From the NCBI GenBank assembly GCA_010405405.1, contig MU004230.1:1819744-1883743 (forward strand): 64,000 nt of DNA. The letters are read 5' to 3'. Shown here piece after piece: positions 12,289 through 24,210 of the stretch. The position numbers were made by a program, and so were the translations under genes. Origin of the DNA: Microthyrium microscopicum (taxonomy: Eukaryota; Ascomycota; Dothideomycetes; Microthyriales; Microthyriaceae). The notes below the pieces were generated by a model. That model was not told the origin of the DNA. It did not search any database and worked only from the letters and a program-made list of their open reading frames with translations. The first letter of the stretch is position 1, and every line of letters starts with the position of its first letter.

Positions 12289-15200
12289 TTATTTGTACAT
12301 GTCATCATCGCCGTTCGTGGAATTACCAAAGGCTGGTGAATGTGTTTTGCCTTTCGAGTGTTTGCCCATAACTTTTCCGATCCCGAATGGTAGTTTTCTG
12401 TGTGTGCTGCTGCCATTTCCATGCTCACTTCCATGAGGACTATTGCTCCTATGAGGGCTCGCACTACCGTTCCTGTTCCCGTTTCCATTTCCATGACCAT
12501 TGCCATGACCGTTTGTTCCGGTGGCTAGGTGGTCCGTCCGTATTGTGTATTCATCTTCATCCCCAAGCGGCTCTTCCCCCGAGTCTGGGTTTGCGAAATG
12601 AAAGGTGGCCTGGTCGGGCTGTTTCTTGCCTTGATGTGGATGATTGCTACCGCTGTTAGCGCGTCGACGGAAGGTCAGCTGCTTGGCGATGTTATTGATT
12701 GGCGACGAAGTCGGAATGACACTGCGGTTACTCTGTTGGCTATCCGGTCTGACCTTGAGTGACAGGTTGCCACTCGGTTGTTGGGCATGAGTCGCAGCAG
12801 CAGGTTGAGAATCGTTGCCTTCAAAAGCTTTGCGGACACGCTCGTAGTGACCGAATTCTTCTGCGCTGACGGAAGGCACAAGTTCCTTGTGAGCTGCGTA
12901 GAAGTCTTCTTCCGTCACAGTCACCGAAGTATCCTCCTCGGTTGCGAAATGATCGAAGAATTGAGCAATGGTAAGTGGGCTTTGGCCAGGTCGAAGGTTG
13001 GCATTACGTTGTGCAACTTTGCCATCAACTTGCTCAGCGGCGCGCGTTATGGCCTTGAGCATAGCATCAGAGCAAAGAGCATATAGATCGGCACCTGTGA
13101 ATGTGAACGGTAAAGTAGCAGAAACTCTTTGTAGAGAACAGCTTGGATGGATGGAGAATCTAGACAAGTTAGTGTTTCATAACGTCAGGCGGAAATTGGG
13201 TACATACTTTCGAGTCAGAGCCTCCATAATCTTGAGCTGCTTGTCGTGAGTGTCACTGATACCCAGGTATAGCATCTTGTCGAATCGCCCAGGACGTAGC
13301 AATGCCTGATCAAGCAAATCTGGTCGGTTGGTAGCTCCAATCACAAACACTCCTCCACCGCCCTCTTCGCCATTACTCATTCCGTCCAATTCAGCGAGCA
13401 ACTGACTGACAATTCGATCCATGACACCACCACTATCGCCTTGATTACCACGTTTGGGCGCAACAGAGTCCAGTTCATCAAAGAATACCACACAGGGTCG
13501 AGCATCTCTAGCACGCTGGAAGACTCTTCGAACATTGGCTTCTGATTCACCAATGTACATGTTGAGTAGTTCTGGCCCTTTGACGGAAAAGAAATTGAGT
13601 GAGAATTCTGTAGCAATAGCCTTTGCGAGCAGGGTCTTTCCAGTTCCGGGAGGTCCGTAGAAGAGAATACCACTTCGTTTCTTCATGCCCTTGGCGAAAA
13701 GTTCTGGACGAGCCAAAGGAAGCTGAATGGTCTCTATGACTGCTTCTTTGACGTGTGAAAGACCACCAACATCGTCCCATCCAACATTTGGAATCTTCGG
13801 AGCTCCAATGGCGTCTGCAAAGTTCTTTCGAGCGGCATCGACAGCACTTTCCAAGTCTCCTTTCGTTACGCAAAGACTAGATGAGCCACCTGCAATCTCC
13901 AAGTCACGAATAGACAATTGCATGTCAGGTGCGGACGAGTTCGCGCCTTTGATAATTTTCTCCAGGCGAGTCTGTTTGGCAGCCGATGCACGGCTCACAA
14001 CATCAAGCAAGTCGCCAGCTACAAGTGCTGCAGTCTTCAGCGCGACGGATGATAATTCGGCATCAGGAGCAAGTTTGACGCCAAGGCTGTCCACAATGTC
14101 CTTAAGAATACCTTCTCTTTCACCCTCATCTGGGGCTCCAAGTTCCAATTCATTGTTGAAGAATGCTCGAATATTATCCGGTATTTTCTCAACGTCCGTA
14201 GTCGTTGCGATGACAACTCGAGATTCTGCCAAAATATCTTTGAACACTGCGAGCATGCGATCTCCAGAAAGGGCATCCATGTGCTTGAACAGTAAGACTG
14301 TGTTCTGAGATCCACAAGTCAGAGCACGCTGAGCTCGTTGCTTAACAAACTCTTCAGTCTCGCTTGTTCCAGCTGAGTTGTTCGTAGTTGCGTCGTAGGC
14401 ATCGATTACACAGCAATGCAGGCCTAGATCTTCACATGCCATCTGCGCTGTGTATGCCTTTCCAATCTGTCGTTGCGTGGAAGTCAGCAGTATAGTGACA
14501 GGCGGGAGGCCTACGTGAATAGCCTGTGGGCTTGTTGCCGCCAGCATCAAACTCCGTAGTCTTCGTCGCATTGGAGAAATGAACGATTCCGGAAGAGGTG
14601 CAATGGCAGCCATGCGTGAAACATTGGACGATGGTATTCGCTTGACGCCTTGGTAATATGGCCATGAGCTGTCTTGCGCAGGTGGTAGTCGAGCCATCTC
14701 GTTCCCGTTCTGCATTAATTTGGTTGAGGAAGAGCTAGAAGAAACGTCGACAAAAGCAACACCTCCCCACACATCGTCTGCCTGCTCATCAGCTGGGCTG
14801 TCTGGAGATACACTAGCAACTTTGAACCAGACAACGCTCGTGCTGTTACTGCTCTGTGAGCTATGATTGGCTTGACCACGCTTCGATTTGAACAAAAGGT
14901 CGCTGTGAGTTGCGTCCGAGCCACTTTGAAACATTGAGCGCCCAAGAATCTCATCGAATGATATAGCCACCAGATCACCAGTCTTTAAAATCCTCTTTTT
15001 ACCCTCAAAGTAGTCTTTCAGCTCAGCGTAGAGGATAGGTTGGAGTTGTAGATCTTGAGACAACGGAGTCAAAACTTTAAGAATCTTGACCTCATTCGCA
15101 ATCGGAGGCATAGAAGAGCTAGTCACGCGCCCTTTGTGGGATGATGTTGGGAGTTTGGATGTGTTCTGGGTTTGTGATGATGGTGGTGATATGCGTAGAT

Positions 15201-16862
15201 GCGATGTATTTTCAAGATTCGCCAATAGAACCGGAGGCACGTAAGCTGTAGGAGTTGGGCCTGATCGATCAAAATGCCAATGCGCTTTTCGGCCTCCAGA
15301 CTTTTGAGTCACAACGCGATTGGCTTTCTTGACCTCGGGAAGTCCAAAGATCTTGGCTGGGCGCCATTCGCTTTGTTCTTCTGCGCCGTCTTCGAAAGAG
15401 TGGTTAGCCCAGGGAATGAGTCCAATGCTATGATCTTGCGGCGGCGGAGAAACCTCGATCTTGACCCAGTCACCAGAAAAGCAACCGATTTTGACGAGGG
15501 CTGACGTATCTACGAAAATCCTCGCTTCTTCGTCATCTTCTGCTGCCGGTTTAGGATGAAGCATATCATCAGGAATTTGTTGTAGTAGCCCTTGTGCTTT
15601 GAACACTTTTCCTTTACCAGAACTGGCCCGGACAGTACTTGAAGAGAAGCCAGAATGAATCGAACCAGGAGTTCCAATGTTATTAGTATAAAATCCGCCA
15701 GGACGTGGAGTTGCTGCATTATATGATGACAAAATTCCAGAAGTTTGTGGAGGCAGGAGTGGTGCGGAGAGCGAGATCATCTCTTCAGAGTCATCTGACA
15801 AATCGTCATTGTCAGTGTTGATAGACTGAGCGTCCGAAAAGTCCGTAGACGAAGGCTCATCTTCCTGCGCAGATGACATAGTGGAGTGTCGTTCTTCTGC
15901 TGCAGAATAGAATTGCTCGTTCGAGGTGTCTTCATCCTCCTCAGGGATACCATTGGCAATTGGTGGCCCTGCTTGCCTAGGGCCATTATGTCGGTTATGA
16001 TGAGATCTTATTATGACTATTTTGGTCGATGGTGATAACAAGCCTTGAGAAACCGGTTCGCAACTCGAAATCCTTGCGGGTGGAGGAGGTGTATGACTTA
16101 TAGGATGTGCGGCTAAAGGAAGTGGTATTTGGTCGCCGGACCGGATGATCTTTGGAGACTTGAGAGATTCTTTCACAGCCTGTCTCCACGCTGCTTCTAG
16201 TGCTCGTTCGTCTAGCTTTATCTTCGGTTTCGATTGTCCAGTGACGCCATTCAGCGCCTTGTGCTTCAATGGGGCATCTTTCCCTGGTTCAGACACAAAA
16301 CCGCCGCCGAATCTGACATGGCTTTCCTGAAGCTTAAGTAGAGCTTCCGCGTCTAAATTGACATATATGGTATCTAGGTGCAAAGGTACTATATCTAGCA
16401 CTCTGATCTCGATTGGGGTATCTTTCCGCAACAATGCCTTTCCCGGTGACACGTGTTGTAATGTTTTGTAAAAGGATTGGAGGGCAAGAGAGAAGGTAGG
16501 TAACCGCACGGAAGAATGCGCCGGTTTATTGGTATTATCAGGAGGCGAAACGACTCGGACTGGGATGATTGTCCATGTAGAGTTCGATACGGACAGCACT
16601 TGGGAATTCGGTACCCAGGGAGTGATGGCAATGTGTTGTATCGAGTCTTTTGGTATGGGTGCTAAGTACACGTCAGATACTACCCACTTGCGCTCCAGAA
16701 AAGCTCACATTTGGATTTTGTGGCCTTGAAGAGATCATTGTAAAGATCTTCAGAAATTAAGCCAACGTCCTCTCGGATGCGCTCATCAAGAAGAAGGTTC
16801 GCAGAGATCGGTATCTTGTCCAGTCGCCTTCGCCGCCTCCGTCTCGACTGCACCGGATCCAT
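12289..16862 (-). CDS. PEX6: Peroxin Pex6, AAA+ ATPase of peroxisomal import
   Basis: Pex6 pairs with Pex1 in a hexameric motor that pulls ubiquitinated Pex5 out of the peroxisomal membrane for recycling. Exons are 16862-16709, 16661-13208 and 13159-12289 (introns 47 and 48 nt), giving 1492 aa. The start is the ATG of MDPVQ, followed by a poly-Arg stretch; the first exon is short. The N-terminal half is Pex6-like and partly Ser-rich. D1 (about residues 700-950) is degenerate, without a standard Walker A, as known for Pex6. D2 is complete: Walker A GPPGTGKT with Lys1060, Walker B FFDELDS with Glu1114, then the GATNRPD and LRPGRFD motifs. The last ~140 residues form a low-complexity tail with Asn-Gly-His repeats that lies beyond the AAA fold. 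Its promoter side faces the ARG1 3' end. Confidence 0.95.
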
Positions 16863-17596
16863 GACACTCTCTGGCAAGGTAAGGTACTAGTGATTCAGAG
16901 CATGTCACTATCCGAGTCTTAAAAGAAGGTTCGCTAGCAGTACAGGTTCATAATGGGTCGTGAATGAATGGAGAAGGCGTTTTGGCGCAAGATGCCAAGT
17001 AACGAAGATCAATTACTTGCACGACTAACAGCAGCTAACACAGGGACCTGGAAAAATTGAGACCTGGACCCGATGCCCTCTACCCAAGTGCAAAAACTGA
17101 AGTCGCTAAGCGCAATAATAATATCAAATACTTAGAGCAGAGGACTTGACAAGGCACGTGAAGGATCCGACTCCAGCACAGTCCCATGCCCGAAGAGCAC
17201 AGCCGAGGAAGCGACATCCGACTGGAATTGGCCTTGTTGCCTGAGCGCCTTCATGCCTCAGCCTTATTGACTGTCAATACCAAGAAAACCACGAAGTAAT
17301 CGCTGTTTAGAATGGACGGCTCGCTGCGTAGCAGCTACATTTTTCGTCGAGATGCAAACATGTTACGCCAGCTCCCAAGCAGGCTATTTTAGGTACCCAG
17401 TGTGGGACACCATGGACCGTGCTGTGTTCGAGGTGAACCATCCTTATTCGTTTGGAACTTAATTGCATACATTTGACGAAAGCGGTTTATCTGACCATAC
17501 TCCTTACAGCAAATCAAAAAGTCAACAGTATTAATCAAAACGCCGACTCCTCCTTCCATGCCAAGCTTACTGATGCCTAAAGCTTGAAGCCGCTCT
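16863..17596. other. Intergenic, PEX6 promoter side and ARG1 3' side
   Basis: The upstream region of PEX6 and the 3' UTR of ARG1, both on the minus strand. An open frame overlapping the ARG1 end (to 17389) is out of frame with ARG1 and is not a gene. Nothing else is recognised. Confidence 0.5.
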
Positions 17597-19322
17597 CTAA
17601 GCTCCAAGACCTTGACCTTCCTCGAGCTTTTGAGCTCCATACTTCTTGAGTCGGATAGCATTGATGTTGATGAATCCACCTGTCAAATATTAGCAAGTAT
17701 GGTCAAATCAATGCATTGAGACATACTGGTATCAGTGGGGCTGAAATCAATCAAGCTGTCCATGGAGGACTCCTCCTCAGAGTACAGCTTCTCGGTTTCG
17801 GAAGATCGTCCAGTAATGAAGGTATTCCCCTTGTACAGTCGTAGGCGGACTTCACCGTTCTAGAAATTGTTAGTAAAGCCACAACGGTACAGCAGTTGGT
17901 AAATAGTACGTACCACTCGCTTTTGAGAGAAGATGACGGAATTCTCAACGAATTCGCGCTCGGGAGAGAAGTACCTGATTCAATCAGTATCAGATGTTGA
18001 GAGATGTCCTTTGACAAAAAACTCACAATCCATTGTAGAGAATCTCCGACCAGGCGTGGGTCACAAACTGATCACGGAGAGAACGGACTTTGCCGTCAAG
18101 AACCAGACCTTCTAGATCCAAGTGGGCTGCTCGAAGCTAAGAAATGTTAGCCGAAATTATGAAAAATAAGGAACGCAAAGTAAAACCCACAATTGTCATA
18201 GCAGGAGAGTCATAGCATCCTCGTGACTTGATACCGATGAATCGATTCTCGACAATATCAATTCGGCCAACACCATGTTTTTTGCCGATGGCATTCAAGG
18301 CAATGAAAAGGTCGAGGCTGTCGGTGATGTCTTTGCCATCAGCAGTCAGCTTGACTGGGATTCCCTTCTCGAATTGAATAGCGATATCCTGTGGGGTGTT
18401 TGGAGCAGTAATGGGATCGTCAGTACTGTTTCTCGGATTAGTACATACATTCCAGGTACCACAAGTTGACAAATGGGGTTGTATACCGAGTCCACATATC
18501 TGTTGGTGGTGGTTGAGAAGGATCCTCGAGCTGTCCGCTCTCATAGCTGCAATGAGCAATGTTGTCATCCATAGAATAAGGTTTAGCCTTGGTGGATGTG
18601 ACTGGAATGCCAGATTTTGCAGCGTAGTCGAGCAAGTCGTTACGGCCCTGGAATCTCTCGAAGAACTCCTTCATTCGCCATGGAGCAATGACCTTGATCT
18701 TTGGGTCGATGGTGAGGAATGCCAATTCAAAACGAACTTGATCTGTAATTCGTTAGGCTTCTTTTCATTTCGCTGGCGAGCTTTAATTTTTACCGTTTCC
18801 TTTGCCAGTGCAACCGTGGCTAACGTATTGGCCTATATTATCATTAGCGACTGTTTCCCCAGCGAAGTATGATTCGACTTACAGCCTTCTTCAGCAGCAA
18901 CTTTCATTTGTGCTCGAGCAATGACTGGACGAGCGAGACTTGTTCCGAGCAAGTATGTACCCTCATATTGAGCATTACATTGCACCGCACGGAAACAAAG
19001 CTCCTCGACAAATTCCTTGCGGAGATCTGTGATGACCATCTTCAAAGCTCCTAATAAAGAGTTAATACAATAACAAACATACAGAGCGGTGAGTCATGTA
19101 CGCACCAATCTTGGCCGCTTTGGAACGAACTTGGTCCCAGTCTTCTTCCTATGTTTTTGTTAGCTGAAGACTTCGGCAAAATTGGCTGAGATCAAAATCT
19201 ACCTGACCAACGTCAGCTAAGAAGCATACGACCTCATAGCCACTGTCAATCAACCATCGGAGGATGGTTGAAGTGTCGAGACCTCCAGAATATGCGAGAC
19301 AAACTTTTCCTTTCGATGACAT
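17597..19322 (-). CDS. ARG1: Argininosuccinate synthase
   Basis: Joins citrulline and aspartate, using ATP, to make argininosuccinate, the penultimate step of arginine synthesis. Ten exons: 19322-19203, 19148-19106, 19050-18883, 18832-18794, 18742-18487, 18425-18191, 18136-18027, 17974-17914, 17859-17727 and 17679-17597. All nine introns are 47-61 nt and all phases close, giving 415 aa, the usual length of the enzyme. The N terminus holds the ATP pyrophosphatase P-loop AYSGGLDTS. Further family blocks are [43 protein letters not shown] and YFSPEREF. The C terminus forms the oligomerisation helix ([13 protein letters not shown]). Arginine genes are usually under CPC1/Gcn4 control; a TGACTC core lies at 19688-19693, about 365 bp upstream, but this alone is weak evidence. 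Confidence 0.97.
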
Positions 19323-21374
19323 ATTTGAGGATGAGAATGTGGTTGTAGGTGCAATTGACTAGGAAATCGGAAGCAGTACTTGTTATATACGACTTCAGTG
19401 CCTGGTGATGATGAAGAATATTTTTTAATTTTTGAAGTCGGCCTGGCAAGGCTGGTGGCGGCTGAAGAGGATCAAAGCCTTCTGATTGGCTGGCCGCAGA
19501 ACCCCCCTCCACTCCCTTTCAGGGCTTGTAAAACCGCGAACATCAGATCCCAAGAATTTTTTTGCACGCTAGCAGGTAAAATTGACGTTCTGCAAGCTCG
19601 CCATTGTACAGCCAACGTGCGGTTGTCAATGGACTACACAACTACTTCTAGGCTTTGGTTGAGGCAGTGTGCCTACTGCTTCACTCCTGACTCCTTCTCT
19701 CGCTTCAGAGCAGCAGGAACTACATGGATCCCACACGGGCACGGAGGAAGAATCTCCGTTCACTTCGCGAATTTGTTGGAATGATTGAATCGTCATTTGA
19801 AGAAAAGATACGAAACAACTTGGTAAACGATGTTATATGAGCTAAGATGTACGCGCTATATCTCCTGCTCTCACATCGAGTCTGCCCGAGAGCCATGACA
19901 ACAGCTTTACAGCGGGTCTGTATCATCAAAAAGTGAAGGTTTTCGGTGCGCATAACAGCATACGCATAACAATCTCTTTTCCAAGGGTATTAGGCCTCAT
20001 TTGGCATTGGCACTCAGAAGTAACGAACACTATCGGTGCTGTCATAACTGTTATGCAGTACGGTATATCTGTCGTAAGCAGCACACACGGCAACTATCGT
20101 CGTCCATTCGAATGTTGAATGAAGAGAGAACAAAAGTATTTATTCAGACTCGATACTTGGGAACACGAACCATTGCATAACCTTTGGTACTCAACCAATT
20201 GACCATTTGAGCATAGTCAAGAACATATGTCTTGCGGCAAACGTATCGAGGGATTGGATGTGTAGAAAGATAGGGACCCCGAAAACATCATCCTTATACG
20301 TCACTTGGGCTCTCGCAGATGAGTTCATGTAGCTTGAGTTTGATACACTACTTTGGAGAGAAGAGAGTAATTCATGTCAAAGACGTGATACTGAATAATG
20401 TTGTGACATATAGGGCCGTGATTGCAAGAGAGTCCAACCCCAGCCATATTAAAAGCAATAATATTGCAGCTTTGCTGACTCGTCCGCAATCTTTATGGAG
20501 CTTTTCAAGGTGGACCAGAATTCAGTTCTCTCTTCCCCAGTGTGTCCATAGGATCTGTCTAACCGAAATTTACCGTTACGGCCTCAGTCAAATGGGGCAT
20601 TTGATCACTTCATCATCAGTCTTCCCAAGCCGTCTTCCATTATCTAGATTTCAGCTTCAGCACTATATCATAAAAGCTTACATCACTGCGACTTTTTAGA
20701 TCCAAATCGTTCTATTCCGATTACTTAGTTATTGGAAAAGAATATTTTTACCAGTATTCCTCCGTAACTCACAAGTGTTGCAAGTGACTAAGGACGTTTC
20801 GGCCGTTCAGAAGATGGGCAAGGACTGAGCACGAATTGCCTGCCATATTGTGCTAGGCTTTGATCCGAACTACATGGCATACGATGAATAGCATACCTAT
20901 TCCCAGTCTATTTTATTGATAGCCCTAGCCGTTGCCGAGCGCACGTTCAGGTGCGGACAAGACTACGCGATTCTGACTTTATTCCAGCTAATGGCTTTTC
21001 TACTTATAGTAATGTACCCAATATTTGAGATTTAATTACAATCACGATGGCGATATAATACCTTCCTATACGACGAGTACATTGTATAGCACTAACAGGA
21101 TCTGTTAGCCAATATTGGTACTAAGCTAGGTTTGGAGGATTGGAAACTCCAGCCTCATAGGTGCGTTCATCTCTGTCCGATGACTGCATATGATTTTACC
21201 CGTGTTTCTGGCCAATTAAGGCCGTTGGCCTATAAATCATTGATAACGTCTGGGTCATATGTAAATATGTCGGTTCATACTTGGATTGCATTGGAGGGAA
21301 GGTGAAATGTAATAAATTCCCCAACAGCGAATGAGGCATGCGTTTGTAGCAGTGTCGGTCCTCACTTCATAGCA
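19323..21374. other. Intergenic between ARG1 and GMC oxidoreductase
   Basis: Two kilobases without a supported gene. It contains the ARG1 promoter (from 19323) and the upstream region of the oxidoreductase. On the minus strand, 20134-20340 codes in two frames for a stretch faintly like the C-terminal end of a polysaccharide deacetylase (ending VRVPKYRV), without any catalytic motif; this is too weak to call. Confidence 0.4.
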
Positions 21375-23643
21375 ATGTTTGACATGTCCATCCGCTCGCT
21401 AGTGTTCTCGTTGCTACTTTTATCTCAAGTTTCTTCGATCTGGTGCGCACCCTGGGCGAGTGAAGGGATCCCAAGACCACGACATGAGAAGCGACAGTTT
21501 TTCGACGCCATAGGCAGCTTGGCAACAACTTTCAATCGCGATGCGACCTACGATTATGTCGTAGTCGGAGCCGGCACGGCTGGCCTGACCATTGCAGCTC
21601 GTCTTGCAGAGCAGAAAAATATAACGGTAGCTGTCATTGAAGCTGGTACATTCTATCAAGTTTCCAACATTCTGATTGACAGCACACCTGGAGGCGATGT
21701 ACTGTTTGTCGGTGCTTATTGGGGGTAAGAGTGTTTTTCGGAATTGTCTTCAATCCCTACAACTTTGGTATCTCAAAAAGCTACAGTCGAAAATTTGACG
21801 TATCGAAAAGCTGGTCTTTTGTCGAGCTTCAAAGTCGTCTCAAGTCATGACTAACACTTTTTCCAGTGATAATCCCATCAAGAACAATGCCTTTGTTGAC
21901 TGGAAGTTCATAACCACACCACAAAAAGGTGCGAATAATCGCTTGATCCACTATGCCAGAGGAAAGTGTTTAGGTGGATCGTAAGTACAGTTCAATTCTC
22001 AAGTGTTTTGATACTAACATAGTAGATCTGCCCGTAACTTCATGATTTGGCAAAGGTGAGTAAAATATGTCCATCAATGAGAGTAGACTGACGATATAGG
22101 CCTACCAAGCAATCACTTGATGAATGGGTGAAATTGACCGGAGATGATAGTTACTCATGGGACAAGTTTCTACCGTACTATCAGAAGAGCACCACATATA
22201 CAGGCCCAAACATGAAGAAACGAGCAAAGAATTCAACTACTACAGCTCAAGTTGGGGATTACGGTGCAAACAATGGGCCACTGCCAGTTAGTCATGCCAA
22301 CTATGCTGCCCCCTTCTCATCCTGGATGGAAGCGGCTTTACGTGAGATGGGTATGCCACAAGCTGATAGCTTTACTGCTGGAAAACTGGAAGGCTCTACC
22401 TACTGTGCTTCTACCATTGACCCAAACAACATGAGCCGGACAACGTCACAGACATCCTTCTACAACTACGCATCGAATAAATCACTGCCCATGACGGTTT
22501 ACAGTCTGTCGCAAGCAAAGAAGATTATTTTTGATGCTGATAAAAAGGCTACTGGTGTCATTGTTGAAGGACGCGGAAATACTTATACACTCAAGGCAAG
22601 AAAAGAAGTTATCGTATCCGGTGGAGCTTTCCATACTCCTCAGTTATTGATGGTGTCTGGAATTGGTCCGGCGGAGACACTGAAGAAGTATAACATTCCA
22701 GTAATCAAAGAGGCTCCAGGAGTAGGCCAGAACATGCAAGATCATGTCTTCTTTGGGCCTTCATATCGAGTGAAAGTCGACACCTTGACCAAGCTTGCCA
22801 ATGTAAGTTTGTGGAGTTCGCTATGGTTCGTTATATTTACCATGAAACAGAGTGTTCCGTCTGTTATCGCAAGCTACTTGACCGAGTACACCTTCCGTGC
22901 AGAAGGTGTCCTAACAAACCCCGTGGCCGATTACCTTGGGTGGGAAAAGGTCCCTGAAAAGCTACGTAGCAAAATGCCCCAAGCAGTTCAGAAGGAACTT
23001 AAGGAAAGATTTCCACCAGATTGGCCTGAGCTTGAAGTCAGTTCCCTGGTACCAGACGATGTATAAATGACAACTCACTAACGTGAAGTAGTATCTTTCT
23101 GCTCCTGGTTACATTGGAGACTTCCAAGACTTGTTCCAAGGGCAGCCAGGCGACGGGTTCCAATATGCGACAATTCTCGCAGCGCTTGTAGCTCCAACTT
23201 CTCGCGGCACTGTCACAATCTCCTCCAACAATACCAACGATCTTCCCGTCATCGATCCAAACTGGATTACAACCCAGACTGACGAGCAAGTTGCCATCGC
23301 AGCTTTCAAGCGCGCTCGTGAAGCTTTCCAGACCAAAGTCATGGGCGGAGTCCTCGTCGATACGAAAGAGTATTATCCTGGCGATGACACCCAAACGGAT
23401 GAGCAAATTCTTCAGAACATCAGGAAAAGCGTTATGACTGTTTGGCATGCATCCTGCACCGCAAAGATGGGCAAGGATGATGACCCCATGGCAGTTATAG
23501 ATTCCAACGCAAGAGTATACGGAGTAAAGGGCCTAAGAGTGGTAGATGCAAGTTCATTTGCGATCTTACCTCCAGGACATCCACAAAGCACTGTATACGC
23601 ATTAGCAGAAAAGATTGCTGACGACATCAAAAAGGGGAACTAG
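21375..23643 (+). CDS. Secreted GMC-family FAD oxidoreductase
   Basis: A glucose-methanol-choline flavoenzyme (CAZy AA3-like; aryl-alcohol oxidase or glucose dehydrogenase type). Exons are 21375-21724, 21867-21980, 22026-22055, 22100-22802, 22851-23036 and 23092-23643, giving 644 aa. The intron at 22803-22850 is inferred from a GTAAGT donor and family alignment; it is 48 nt and has no stop, so it could be retained. A signal peptide (about 1-25) is followed by a Kex2-type KR at 39-40, suggesting a propeptide. The FAD motif VVGAGTAGL is near residues 64-72. GGSSARNFMIW and GGAFHTPQLLMVSGIGP are the GMC signatures. Catalytic histidines are His580 and His624; their 44-residue spacing is what aryl-alcohol oxidase shows. 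The substrate cannot be told, and there is no cluster partner nearby. Confidence 0.9.
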
Positions 23644-24210
23644 AATAAAGATCTTTAGCCTGTTGGAAAATGTCAATAAAGCACTTTTTCTGTCCAAGTC
23701 ACCGTCTCTCTGATATTACTCAAAATTTTGAAAACGTCTTCCGTTACGACCCAACTTATTTGTAGCACGTAAAGCAGGTATCAACGCTTTGGTGGCTATC
23801 ATTTTCTTGAGTAGAGGTCCGTAAGCTTCTGCCCTGGAAATAATGAGAATGATTTAAGCCACTGCCCCGACCGCCTTGGTTCCCATAAGGTACCTCTCAG
23901 GGGCTTGAATAGGTAGGTACTGAAGCTAGTCTGTTAGAGTACCACAAGTTGAGCCGACATCTGACAATGCGATTGCACACACGATATCTCAAGCTAGCAG
24001 TAGCGACTACACGCGATGTGAAGTTCAAAAGCGTGGTCTACGTGGAGAACTACTCTATAGCTTTCTGATCGGCCCCACAAGAACTTTGCAGATCTAGAAT
24101 AACTTTCTCAAATAGCCGTCGGCGCCAGCTTCCAAAGAGAGAGAAAGTTGTCACAGCTTCATCAAGTCCTTCGTACGCATGTCTTGTATCAATTGTATCC
24201 CTCTCATAAG
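23644..24210. other. Intergenic
   Basis: Terminator of the GMC gene and promoter of the Pth11-like gene. No further coding signal. Confidence 0.4.

Noticed and set aside
16680-16877. Start of PEX6 upstream of MDPVQ
   Set aside because: The longer frame begins at a non-ATG codon; the first ATG is at 16862.
20134-20340. Possible end of a polysaccharide deacetylase on the minus strand
   Set aside because: Only a faint resemblance over ~45 residues in two frames, with no catalytic motif and nothing upstream; too weak to annotate.
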